A stretch of 64,000 bases of DNA, taken from NCBI RefSeq assembly GCF_021728395.1, contig NZ_JAKKCM010000012.1, positions 62,001 to 126,000 of the forward strand, given 5' to 3'. This document shows positions 16,759-25,362 of the stretch, one piece after another. Below the pieces are notes generated by a model. The model was not told the origin of the DNA. It was given only the letters and a program-made list of their open reading frames with translations, and did no database searches. The translations under genes and the position numbers were made by a program. Position 1 is the stretch's first letter. Every line of letters starts with the position of its first letter. Source of the stretch: Vibrio sp. J1-1 (GTDB lineage: Bacteria; Pseudomonadota; Gammaproteobacteria; Enterobacterales; Vibrionaceae).

Positions 16759-18465
16759 ATGAATTTCCTCTTTATGAGTAGTCCGCGCTTACGTGTTCAG
16801 TTTGAAACACTTTTTGAAAAATTTTCTGGAAACGATACAGAAGTTCAGCTCGAAGATATTACTGAAACTCTCTTTTGTACTCGACGTAATGCTCGTATTG
16901 TCCTCAATAAGTTAGAAGAAGAGGGCTGGATTGAGTGGCATCCTGCCGCTGGTCGAGGAAAGCTTTCGAAGTTGGTGTTTAAGCGCAACCGCAGTGATGT
17001 CAGTGAAAACCTGGCAAGACGTTATCTCGACGAAGGGAAAATTGGCCAGGCACTGGATGCCTTAGACAACGACGCGACCAGGCTCACTCAGGTGATTCAA
17101 GGCTATTTGGGGCTGCAAAACCGTCAAGGCGAGCAGGTTATCCGTCTGCCGTATTATCGTCCTCTGGCCATGCTCAACCCACAAAAGCCAATGCGTCGTT
17201 CAGAACAGCATATCGCAAGACAAGTTTTTAGTGGCCTGACCCGACTTGATGAAAATGAACAACTTAAACCCGATTTGGCTCATACCTGGGAATCGTTAAG
17301 TGATACACACTGGCGTTTCTATTTGCGCCGTGGTGTACGCTTTCATAATGGCGAACTTCTCACAACGGATTGTGTGTTGGAAAGTATTCGCGCGCTCAGT
17401 GGCTTAAATCTATTTGCTCATATATCGAAAGTATCGTCACCACTACCTTGGACTATCGATATTGAGCTCATGCGCCCAGACCGATACTTACCACTAGCGT
17501 TAAGTGAGTCTCAAGCTAAAGTCTTATTGCCCAAGACGCAGCGTTCTGGTGAATTTGATATAAAACCAATAGGGACCGGCCCCTTTCAGGTCAAAGTGAA
17601 CGATGATAAACGCCTTATCCTAACAGCGTTTGATGGCTATTTCGGGTTTCGGCCTTTACTGGATCAGGTTGAAGTATGGGTGATAGATGAAGCCTACTCA
17701 AGCATGGTTTACCCGAGCTTGTCAAAGCCTCAGATGGACAAGCATGCTTCAACCGATGAGGTGGAGTTAGATCCTGGTTGTACATTTCTGTTACTGAACA
17801 AAAATACGGGTATAGCGAAAGATCCAAGATGGGCAGAATTGTTCAGTCAGGTGTTGAACAGCCATCAGATATACGCTCACGTACCACAAGATAAAGTCAT
17901 AGAGCTTGGAGTTTTACAAGCCTTTGGTATAAAGCCGGGCTGGATTGATTTGAGGCCAACACAAGCGGGTACTGTGCCACAGCAGGGTAAAGTTATTTCC
18001 GTCGCGTATCAGAAGAAACACCCGATGTTTCCTGTTATTGCTAAAGCCATTAAGAACCTCTTAAAACCTCATGGTGTCGACGTTGAGTTCATTCGTTATG
18101 ATAGCCAGCCGCCAGAGCCGTCCAGTGTTGACATTTGGATTAAAGCGATGGGAATCGCAACAAATCGTGATGATGCGCTTGCGGGTTGGTTACTGGACTA
18201 TAGTGATATCGAGACGTTCAGTTCAAGTTACGACTTTTCCGGCTGGTCAGCATTAGTCGATCAATGGCGGGCTGGTGTTTATCCGGAGTTTCCCGCGCGT
18301 GAACTCGGTAGACAGTTAGTCAAAAGCCACCAGGTTATTCCGATGTTCCATTGCTGGCTGGGTGTGAATAAAGACCATAGCGGGGCATTACAAAACGCGA
18401 AGTGCAACGCTTTAGGTTGGTTTGATTTTAGTAACGTATGGGTAAAACCGGATATCCCCCAATAA
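16759..18465 (+). CDS. SgrR family transcriptional regulator
   Basis: A 568-residue protein. Residues about 1-110 are a winged-helix DNA-binding domain (LEDITETLFCTRRNARIVLNKLEEEGWIEW); the rest is an ABC-transporter solute-binding domain of the peptide-binding SBP_bac_5 type (DLAHTWESLSDTHWRFYLRRGVRFHNG, IGTGPFQV). This architecture is that of SgrR, which in E. coli senses sugar-phosphate stress and activates the sRNA SgrS. I see no SgrS-like RNA beside it, so the regulated target may differ. ATG 16759 and ATG 16774 are both possible starts; neither has a strong ribosome site. Confidence 0.85.
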   Translation: MNFLFMSSPRLRVQFETLFEKFSGNDTEVQLEDITETLFCTRRNARIVLNKLEEEGWIEWHPAAGRGKLSKLVFKRNRSDVSENLARRYLDEGKIGQALDALDNDATRLTQVIQGYLGLQNRQGEQVIRLPYYRPLAMLNPQKPMRRSEQHIARQVFSGLTRLDENEQLKPDLAHTWESLSDTHWRFYLRRGVRFHNGELLTTDCVLESIRALSGLNLFAHISKVSSPLPWTIDIELMRPDRYLPLALSESQAKVLLPKTQRSGEFDIKPIGTGPFQVKVNDDKRLILTAFDGYFGFRPLLDQVEVWVIDEAYSSMVYPSLSKPQMDKHASTDEVELDPGCTFLLLNKNTGIAKDPRWAELFSQVLNSHQIYAHVPQDKVIELGVLQAFGIKPGWIDLRPTQAGTVPQQGKVISVAYQKKHPMFPVIAKAIKNLLKPHGVDVEFIRYDSQPPEPSSVDIWIKAMGIATNRDDALAGWLLDYSDIETFSSSYDFSGWSALVDQWRAGVYPEFPARELGRQLVKSHQVIPMFHCWLGVNKDHSGALQNAKCNALGWFDFSNVWVKPDIPQ

Positions 18466-18478
18466 CTGATAAACAACG

Positions 18479-18730
18479 ATGGCAAAACCGAATAAAAAGC
18501 AACCGACGAAAACCGTCGAGATTTATTGCTCAAAATGTAAAACCCAACTGTTTAAATACCGCAAAGGTGGTAAAGGCGCGTTGGTGAAATGTTTTAAAGA
18601 ACGTATCGTAGAGGACTTTACGCAAACGCCTTGTATTTGCCCAGGTTGCCAACAAGAATTTGCAAGAGACACATTGGTAAGAGGCACACCAGCATATAAA
18701 ATGATTGGTGGCAAAGTGACAATGAAGTAG
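18479..18730 (+). CDS. Small zinc-ribbon protein
   Basis: An 83-residue basic protein with CSKC near residue 17 and CICPGC near residue 52, four to five cysteines arranged as a treble or ribbon zinc site. The flanks are lysine-rich, which fits nucleic-acid or ribosome contact. It begins 13 bases after the SgrR-like gene and ends 10 bases before cutA, so all three may be one transcript. I do not recognise a named family; function unknown. Confidence 0.75.
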   Translation: MAKPNKKQPTKTVEIYCSKCKTQLFKYRKGGKGALVKCFKERIVEDFTQTPCICPGCQQEFARDTLVRGTPAYKMIGGKVTMK

Positions 18731-18740
18731 GGAGTAAGTA

Positions 18741-19073
18741 ATGACCGTAGAGCATGATTACTGCATAGTGCTAAGTACCACAGCTAATGAGCAGAACCGT
18801 GATCAAATCATTAAAGGTCTGTTAGAAGCAAAGTTGGCTGCATGTATTCAAACGATGCCAATCGAGAGTCATTACGTCTGGGAAGGCGAAATTTGTAACG
18901 ATACTGAATGGCTGTTGGTGATTAAAACTCGGCGTGAATTATACGAACTAGTTGAAGAAAAAATTGAGAACTTGCACGAATATGAAGTGGCCCAAATCGT
19001 ACAAGTTCCTATTGTTGATGGCTTTAATCCGTACTTAGAGTGGCTTCGTGAGTCGACGCTGAGCCGACATTAA
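18741..19073 (+). CDS. cutA: Divalent-cation tolerance protein CutA
   Basis: A 110-residue protein of the usual CutA size. Signature parts: IVLSTTANEQNRDQIIKGLLEAKLAACIQ, SHYVWEGEI, EWLLVIKTR and YEVAQIVQVPI. CutA forms very stable trimers with PII-like folds and was linked to copper tolerance; its actual role remains unsure. The last 39 bases overlap the convergent yjdF-like gene. GGGAG lies just upstream of the ATG. Confidence 0.93.
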   Translation: MTVEHDYCIVLSTTANEQNRDQIIKGLLEAKLAACIQTMPIESHYVWEGEICNDTEWLLVIKTRRELYELVEEKIENLHEYEVAQIVQVPIVDGFNPYLEWLRESTLSRH

Positions 19074-19631
19074 AATTAACGCCACGATAGCCCCCAACGT
19101 GTCACATAGAATGTCTTTCTGGGCATCCCATATATCACCTTGTGAGCCCAGAAAGGCGATACCTTCATCGCCACCAGCAATAGCCGCATACCACCACTCA
19201 ATGATCTCGTAGCCTGCCGCTAAAGACATTATGGCAAACAAGGCAAACCAACAAGAAAACTTAACATTGATCTTCTTTTTGTAAATCAAATATTCTGCGA
19301 TCGGGTAGGCGTACAATCCAATCGAGAAATGTGCGACTCGATCAAAATGGTTTCTTTCTGAACCAATCAAATTGTTAAACCAGTCAAACGGGACTTCAGC
19401 AAACGTATATTTTGCTCCGATAGTATGCAGACACAGCCAGATAAACATCAAAACATAGGCAGTGTTACTAAATTGATATCGAATAGATATAACCCATATT
19501 GCTATCAAGATACCGATCGCTGGAAAAATCTCAGCAAACCAAACGGCCCGTGAGTTGGGCTCCAGTGCTGAAAACAAAAACACGACGGCATAGATAATCG
19601 TTAGTCCCAACAATGTAGAAATACTTTTCAT
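19035..19631 (-). CDS. yjdF: DUF2238 (YjdF-like) inner membrane protein
   Basis: A 198-residue protein with about six membrane helices. Typical family parts are FDRVAHFSIGLYAYPIAEYL, the acidic GYEIIEWWYAAIAGGDEGIAFLGSQGDIWDAQKD and a final helix. Function is unknown. The 3' end lies inside cutA: the two genes converge and share 39 bases of coding sequence, with no room for a terminator between them. Confidence 0.87.
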   Translation of the reverse strand: MKSISTLLGLTIIYAVVFLFSALEPNSRAVWFAEIFPAIGILIAIWVISIRYQFSNTAYVLMFIWLCLHTIGAKYTFAEVPFDWFNNLIGSERNHFDRVAHFSIGLYAYPIAEYLIYKKKINVKFSCWFALFAIMSLAAGYEIIEWWYAAIAGGDEGIAFLGSQGDIWDAQKDILCDTLGAIVALILMSAQRRLTKPL

Positions 19632-19892
19632 AAGTTTATTCGATCCTTCACTTGGCTTTTTACGACAAGTCGAACAAAGTGAGTATTGCTTAACTTATCG
19701 ATCTCATAATTACATTTAATTGAACGCTGTGCAATTCTTTGTTTCCGCTGACATTGATAACGATAACTGTTGGATAATGAATAGACCGCGCAACATTGAA
19801 GCGTTTGCGCGTGCACATTTCATTAAAGTTTGATTTACAACATGCCCGTACATAGAATCCGTGACTCAACCAAATAAAAAAGAAGTAAAGTC

Positions 19893-20732
19893 ATGAAACT
19901 GGAAACTGTCGATTACCTTGCTGATGATGCCGCTCAGCAGTTTGTTGCATCGCTGCGCGAAACTGGGTTTGGTGTACTAAAGAACCATCCAATCCCTCAA
20001 GAATTGGTGGAATCAATTTATAATAACTGGCAGGCATTTTTTAGCTCTGAACAAAAAAATGATTTTCACTTTAACGTTGATACACAAGATGGTTATTTTC
20101 CACCTTCCGTTTCTGAAGTCGCGAAAGGGCACTCTGTAAAAGATATTAAAGAATATTTTCATGTTTACCCTTGGGGGCAGATACCAGAGCAGCTGAAAAC
20201 CGAGATTCTAGAGTACTACCAGCGAGCGGATGCTTTTGCTCAAGAACTTTTAGGTTGGGTTGAGCAGTATGCACCTAAAGAGGTTCAGGACAGGTTTTCA
20301 ATCGCATTGTCAGAGATGATCAATAACAGCGAAAAAACTCTGCTTCGAGTATTGCATTACCCACCGATGACTGGCAAAGAAGTACCGGGGGCAATTCGAG
20401 CTGCCGCGCATGAAGATATTAACTTACTCACTGTATTGCCTGCTGCGAACGAGCCGGGTCTACAAGTAAAGAGCAGAGAAGGTGAGTGGATCGACGTTCC
20501 TTGCGACTTCGGTAACTTGATCATCAATATTGGTGACATGCTTCAAGAAGCTTCAGGTGGATATTTCCCATCAACCACACACCGCGTCATTAACCCAACT
20601 GGTGGACGTCAGGATAAGTCGCGTATTTCATTGCCGCTGTTCTTACACCCGAAACCAGACGTAGTCCTTTCAGAACGCTACACTGCGCATAGCTACCTTA
20701 TGGAACGCTTACGCGAACTTGGCGTAATTTAA
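19893..20732 (+). CDS. Isopenicillin N synthase-like 2OG-Fe(II) oxygenase
   Basis: A 279-residue non-haem iron oxygenase of the IPNS/2-oxoglutarate group. Iron ligands are visible as H173 and D175 in AHEDINLLT and H230 in TTHRV; the co-substrate-binding arginine and serine are in RISLPLFLHP. The N-terminal DIOX_N part (FVASLRETGFGVLKNHPIP) is also typical. Substrate is unknown: bacterial relatives are broadly annotated and no biosynthetic genes are adjacent. It has its own terminator. Confidence 0.85.
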   Translation: MKLETVDYLADDAAQQFVASLRETGFGVLKNHPIPQELVESIYNNWQAFFSSEQKNDFHFNVDTQDGYFPPSVSEVAKGHSVKDIKEYFHVYPWGQIPEQLKTEILEYYQRADAFAQELLGWVEQYAPKEVQDRFSIALSEMINNSEKTLLRVLHYPPMTGKEVPGAIRAAAHEDINLLTVLPAANEPGLQVKSREGEWIDVPCDFGNLIINIGDMLQEASGGYFPSTTHRVINPTGGRQDKSRISLPLFLHPKPDVVLSERYTAHSYLMERLRELGVI

Positions 20733-20750
20733 AACCTACTGCTGAGTACT

Positions 20751-20783
20751 AAGGCTGGTGGCTTTCTGCTATCGGCCTTTTTT
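20751..20783 (+). terminator. Terminator of the oxygenase gene
   Basis: AAGGCTGGT and ATCGGCCTT pair with two wobbles (stem of nine), followed by six T. Confidence 0.65.
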
Positions 20784-20806
20784 GTTTTTATTTTAAGGAA
20801 GGAAAG

Positions 20807-21424
20807 ATGGCATTGCCAAGCGATAAGCTCCAACACGGTGAGATGGACAATCCGTTGTTGTGGCCAATATTAGAGCTCCTTAGAAAGCGCCCTTCAGGAT
20901 GGAAAGTACACACTTTAGCCAGTCAGCTAAGTGAACAAGGATATATACATCAGCTTGACCCATCCGCGGATAAGGATTTATTTAAAAAGAACTTTCTTAT
21001 CATGAACGCGTTATATCAACTTCAAGAGCATTTATGTCCAGAGCAGTGGCTTTGTGTCGAAGCGATGAATATTACCCTGACGGGGAAAGTAGATTCATCA
21101 TTTACCGCCATGGATCATCGCGATCCGTTGCGCGAATACTATCTCGATTGGGAGCACTATGAAGCCAGTGAGCGCGAAGTTCGCGGCCTACTCAACGAGT
21201 TTTGGCTCGCCTATAAAAGACATATTGGAGGAAACTGTGCCACTGAGTTGGACAGAGCCAAGGCACTTTATTTATTTGAGTTAGACGGCTCTGCAACGCG
21301 TACTGATATTAGAAAACGGTGGCGTAAACTGGCTTTTCGTTGGCATCCTGATTGTAAAGGTGGAGACGCAGAACGTTTTAGAACGTTATGTGAGGCGTGG
21401 AACGTACTTCGAGCGGAGCCATAA
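20807..21424 (+). CDS. DnaJ-related protein with C-terminal J domain
   Basis: A 205-residue protein. The N-terminal about 125 residues match the DNAJ-related domain of gamma-proteobacteria (NPLLWPILELLRKRPSGWKVHTLA, LREYYLDWEHY); the last about 55 form a J domain with the catalytic HPD in RWHPDCKGG, needed to stimulate DnaK. There are no zinc-finger or substrate-binding domains as in DnaJ. It is probably a specialised DnaK co-chaperone. AAGGAAGGAAAG is an ample ribosome site upstream. Confidence 0.87.
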   Translation: MALPSDKLQHGEMDNPLLWPILELLRKRPSGWKVHTLASQLSEQGYIHQLDPSADKDLFKKNFLIMNALYQLQEHLCPEQWLCVEAMNITLTGKVDSSFTAMDHRDPLREYYLDWEHYEASEREVRGLLNEFWLAYKRHIGGNCATELDRAKALYLFELDGSATRTDIRKRWRKLAFRWHPDCKGGDAERFRTLCEAWNVLRAEP

Positions 21425-21450
21425 AGGCAGCGCAAATCGGCTACCTTTAT
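21421..21450. terminator. Hairpin between convergent genes
   Basis: ATAAAGGCAGC and GGCTACCTTTAT pair with one mismatch across the stop of the J-domain gene; a T-rich stretch follows on each strand. Likely two-way terminator. Confidence 0.55.
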
Positions 21451-21467
21451 GTTTGCGTTGTCGTCGG

Positions 21468-23123
21468 TTAGTGTGACGGCTTGAATTGAGATTTACGCAT
21501 ACGGTTTAAAGCGGCCATCACATCCAGTGTACGAGGCTTAGCTAAGTCACCTTGCTTTGGTAGCGTCGCATGCCATTCTGCTGATAGCATCTCTTCGATT
21601 TCTTTCGCTGGATTGTTACACCAACCTGGAAGTTGTGCCAGCTGGAACCAAAGCCATCCAATCGTATTCACTTCGTCAGCGGATTCCAACTGTTCTAGAG
21701 CACTTAAATCGGTAAACTCTTTGCCAAAGCGAAGTGAATCTTTGCCTTTGGCATTTACGCGGAACTTACCATCAGTAAGGATATTCATTAACGCTACACG
21801 GTTTAATGCTCGTGGACGGAACGTTTTTAACGCTTCTTCCGATTCGTTGTGACGCTGAGTAGGGTGCTGAGCGATGACCTGCTTCGCTTTCTCAGTCACA
21901 TCGACAGCTTGGTAGTCATGCATTTGAATGACAGTATCAGCGACATCAAGGTAGTCACCAGAGCCACCCATAACGATGATCGTGGAAATATCGAGCTCAT
22001 CTCTGAGTTGCCCGATACGGTCAACAAGCGGTGTAATTGGTTCGTCGCCTTTTGCAACCAACGCTTGCATACGCTCATCACGAATCATAAAGTTTGTTGC
22101 CGATGTATCTTCATCAATAAGCAGAGAAGTTGCTCCCGCTTCAATGGACTCTTGCAGCCATGCTGCCTGAGAAGTCGAACCTGATGCATCTTGAGTGGCG
22201 AAGTCTGCGGTATCTTTACCCATTGGTAGATGGTTAATGTAATTCGACAAGTTCAAATGATGAACACAGCGTCCATCCTCAGCGCGAATTTTCATTGATT
22301 TATTGTCAGTGACAACATACTCACGACCATCTTCCGGAATGTGATCGTAAATAGAGCGTTCGATAGCATTCAACAACGTTGATTTACCATGGAATCCGCC
22401 GCCTACAATCAGTGAGATGCCTTTAGGAATACCTAAGCCCGTAACATAACCTTTATTTGGCGCATGTAACGTGACTTGCAGTGATTCTGGCGCTTTGAAT
22501 TCAACAGCATCTTTCATTGGCAAATCGCAGTTACCAGCCACGCGCGGAAGAACACTTCCGTTAGCAACAAACGCGACTAAATTGTGCGCTTCTAATTGAT
22601 CTCTAAGCGCCTCTTGATCTTCCACCACCTGACAGTGTTTCATCAGCGCATCCTTATCCAGCTCACGTTCGAGCGTCGCGCGTCGAATAAACTTAGGTAA
22701 GTGGAAGGTCAGAATGTTGTTGGCTTTTTTACCAAGTACAGAGCGGCCTTCGGCCGGAAGATTTACTCGAAAACGCAGTTCAATACCTTCTTCAGTAAAT
22801 AAAACGGCGGTACTGTCGAGTACCGTTTGGCCATTTAAAGCGATGGAAACCGAGTTCTCTTGCTTGGCAAAAAGGTCAAAACTGCGTGCGATAAAATCTC
22901 GTGCAGCTCGTTGGAAAGCCGCTGATTCATTTCTCAACCACTCAAGACCTGTTAAAGACCACTCGCGAGTTGCACGCAGGCGAGAAGCAGAAGCATAAGG
23001 GTCACCTTGAACATGGTCGATAAACAAAGTGAAATCAGTAAAGTCATATTGACCTTTGATTTGCTGGTAAGCACGGTAGTTCTGCTTTTCAATTTTCTTA
23101 AGCGCGGCAGTTAACTGATCCAT
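21468..23123 (-). CDS. ABC-class P-loop ATPase (COG3044)
   Basis: A 551-residue protein of the predicted ABC-class ATPase family, related in fold to the trypanosome RNA-editing factor MRB1590. The N-terminal half is a beta-rich RNA/nucleotide-binding domain; the P-loop is GGGFHGKSTLLNAI, the Walker B is TSLLIDEDTSATNFMIRD, and IIVMGGSGDYLDVAD is the later conserved region. There is no membrane part or permease partner, so it is soluble and not a transporter. Function in bacteria is unknown; RNA binding is the best inference from the relative. Confidence 0.85.
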   Translation of the reverse strand: MDQLTAALKKIEKQNYRAYQQIKGQYDFTDFTLFIDHVQGDPYASASRLRATREWSLTGLEWLRNESAAFQRAARDFIARSFDLFAKQENSVSIALNGQTVLDSTAVLFTEEGIELRFRVNLPAEGRSVLGKKANNILTFHLPKFIRRATLERELDKDALMKHCQVVEDQEALRDQLEAHNLVAFVANGSVLPRVAGNCDLPMKDAVEFKAPESLQVTLHAPNKGYVTGLGIPKGISLIVGGGFHGKSTLLNAIERSIYDHIPEDGREYVVTDNKSMKIRAEDGRCVHHLNLSNYINHLPMGKDTADFATQDASGSTSQAAWLQESIEAGATSLLIDEDTSATNFMIRDERMQALVAKGDEPITPLVDRIGQLRDELDISTIIVMGGSGDYLDVADTVIQMHDYQAVDVTEKAKQVIAQHPTQRHNESEEALKTFRPRALNRVALMNILTDGKFRVNAKGKDSLRFGKEFTDLSALEQLESADEVNTIGWLWFQLAQLPGWCNNPAKEIEEMLSAEWHATLPKQGDLAKPRTLDVMAALNRMRKSQFKPSH

Positions 23124-23255
23124 GAAAATATTGGCCTTTTTATTAGAAGCGGGCGGCGATTATAGGAATCACCGACAATAGAGTAAAGCAGTATACAGAA
23201 CTGACGGCAATATACAGGTAACAGTGGCTGCTAAACTGGAAAATCTAGAGCGAAT

Positions 23256-25178
23256 TTATTTAGGCGCAAACTCGGATGAACAGGTGTGCCGCTCATCTAA
23301 GGGGCGCTGGCTGAGTAAGCCTTGTTCAAATTCATTACAAGGCATGGGTTTGCCGTAGAGAAATCCTTGTACTATGTCGCAGCCTTCTCTAATTAAAAAG
23401 TGCTCCTGACTTGTTAACTCCACACCTTCTACTACAACTTGAAGATCTAGTTTTTTTGCGATGTGGATAATGGAGCGAATAATTGCTCGATCGTTATCTG
23501 ACTTATCCATTTGTTGGACAAAGCTCTTATCCACTTTTATGGCATCAAATGGGTATTTCTTTAGATAACTAAAGGAGGCGAATCCGGTACCAAAGTCATC
23601 AAGTGACAACGTCACACCAAGCTGGTGTATTTTATTGAGGGTTGTGACTGCAAGCTTTTCATCTGCGATTAGGGCACTTTCAGTAACTTCCAACTCGATA
23701 AACTGGGGTGGAAGGTGAAATGTTTCGAGAAGGTGCTCAACCTGATCGGCAAAACTAACGTTTTGTAATTGGATAGGAGACACATTAACCGCAATTTTAA
23801 AGTTGTCTGTCATCTCCGACCATTGTTTGGCTTTTGCTATTGCGGTACGAAGTACAAATAATCCGACTTCAAATATTAGGCCATTCTGCTCTGCCATGCG
23901 GATCAAAGCTTCGTTGGATACATCACCTAATACCGGATGCCGCCAACGCAATAATGCTTCAGCGCCAACCCATTCGTGAGTGTTGGGGTTAACCTTTGGC
24001 TGAAAATAGAGCATGAGGTCATCATTACGTACCGCTTGTAATAAGTAGCCTTCTAGTTGGCTATGGTTGTTAAGGTCGTTTGAGTGACTTTCGCTAAAAT
24101 ATCGGTACGCTTCTCCAGACTCTTTACATAACAACATTGCATAACAGGCATTTTGCAGCAGTTGCTTGGCGTTACTATTTCTTTGAGCCTTTACTACGCC
24201 AATGTAGGAGTGTAAGTGGACTTCGGTCCTATTATTATAAAAGTTGCCAACGCTTACACTAGAAATTTCTTCAAGTAATTGATGGAGCTTCTCCTCTACA
24301 TCATCTCCGGAGATTAACAGCACTAAGTCATTGGAACTAGGTCTTCCTGTAACAAAGCTTTGTACACGTTTGGATAGGCGGGAGTGAAATTCTTTGAGTA
24401 TTTCATCAAATGCTTCAAAGCCATACCTGGTTTGTATACTTCTCGCGTTACTAAACCCGATATTGATGACGACGAGAGATTGTTGATCGTCTTCAAGCGC
24501 TTGAAGTGATTTTTCAACCACACTCTCCAAAGCGGATCGATTTAGAAAGCCAGTTCCTTGATCATGTGTTTTTTGATAGCTAACTTGTTTCTCTGCCGCT
24601 TTACGCCGATCAATTTCTTTAGTCAGTGAATAACTGAGTTGCGCAAGATCTGTGGTTCTATTCTCCACGCGATTTTGTAACTCGTGGTTCAACCGCAGTA
24701 GCTTGTGCTGCTGAAATACAACGGCGAGCTGAGCTTCAATAGAGTCTTTGAAGGAACTTAGTAGTTGAAGGTAGGTTTCACTGAACGTATTAGGCTTAGA
24801 ATCAAGCATGCAAAGGGTGCCGAAGACCTCACCATTGGGCCACAATAAAGGCAGGCCGGAATAGGAAATCATGCCGAGCTTTAAGTCAGGATTGTTGCTC
24901 CAAGTTTCGTCTTCTGGTGCGTTCGGGACGATAAGCCCTTGTTGGTTATTAATCACATATTCGCAATATAGTCCATTGCCGAGTGATTCTCTGTCTCCGG
25001 GCTTGTAGGGGTTTCCTCGTGTGTGACTTGAGGTATTCACTTCAAGATAATCTTGGTGAGCGCGCATAACAAGTGTGGTCGGCACTTCACCAATTTGCGC
25101 AAGCAGATTCACAATCTCTTGCCAACTTTTCTGCATGGAGTCAGGGATTTTATAATCTAATGTCTGAATTCTCCCCAT
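23256..25178 (-). CDS. GAF-GGDEF-EAL protein, c-di-GMP phosphodiesterase
   Basis: A 640-residue protein. N-terminal GAF sensor (about 1-160), a short coiled coil, a GGDEF-like domain (about 200-345) and an EAL domain (about 375-625). The cyclase motif is replaced by GRPSSNDL, so synthesis is very unlikely. The EAL domain keeps catalytic residues (EALLRWRHP, NVSPIQLQ, ELEVTES, DDFGTGFASFSYL, KVDKSFV), so it should break down c-di-GMP. There are no membrane helices: a soluble sensor that would respond to a ligand bound by GAF. It has its own transcription unit. Confidence 0.9.
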   Translation of the reverse strand: MGRIQTLDYKIPDSMQKSWQEIVNLLAQIGEVPTTLVMRAHQDYLEVNTSSHTRGNPYKPGDRESLGNGLYCEYVINNQQGLIVPNAPEDETWSNNPDLKLGMISYSGLPLLWPNGEVFGTLCMLDSKPNTFSETYLQLLSSFKDSIEAQLAVVFQQHKLLRLNHELQNRVENRTTDLAQLSYSLTKEIDRRKAAEKQVSYQKTHDQGTGFLNRSALESVVEKSLQALEDDQQSLVVINIGFSNARSIQTRYGFEAFDEILKEFHSRLSKRVQSFVTGRPSSNDLVLLISGDDVEEKLHQLLEEISSVSVGNFYNNRTEVHLHSYIGVVKAQRNSNAKQLLQNACYAMLLCKESGEAYRYFSESHSNDLNNHSQLEGYLLQAVRNDDLMLYFQPKVNPNTHEWVGAEALLRWRHPVLGDVSNEALIRMAEQNGLIFEVGLFVLRTAIAKAKQWSEMTDNFKIAVNVSPIQLQNVSFADQVEHLLETFHLPPQFIELEVTESALIADEKLAVTTLNKIHQLGVTLSLDDFGTGFASFSYLKKYPFDAIKVDKSFVQQMDKSDNDRAIIRSIIHIAKKLDLQVVVEGVELTSQEHFLIREGCDIVQGFLYGKPMPCNEFEQGLLSQRPLDERHTCSSEFAPK

Positions 25179-25284
25179 ATAATCGTCCTTTACTGTAGTT
25201 TCACATCCTGTGAATTGAAGCCAATTGTGACGTTCGCTTTTGTTGTGTTGTACGTGTTAAGTATAGAGGTGGGTCAGCGCGAAA

Positions 25285-25315
25285 TATAAAAAAGTCCTGA
25301 AAATGATTCAGGACT
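25285..25315 (-). terminator. Terminator of fabV
   Basis: On the minus strand AGTCCTGAA and TTCAGGACT form a 9-bp stem followed by TTTTTTATATTT. Confidence 0.88.
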
Positions 25316-25362
25316 CTTAATAGTTGATGATTGTCTCAAGTTTGAAACGTGTTAAATGGCGC

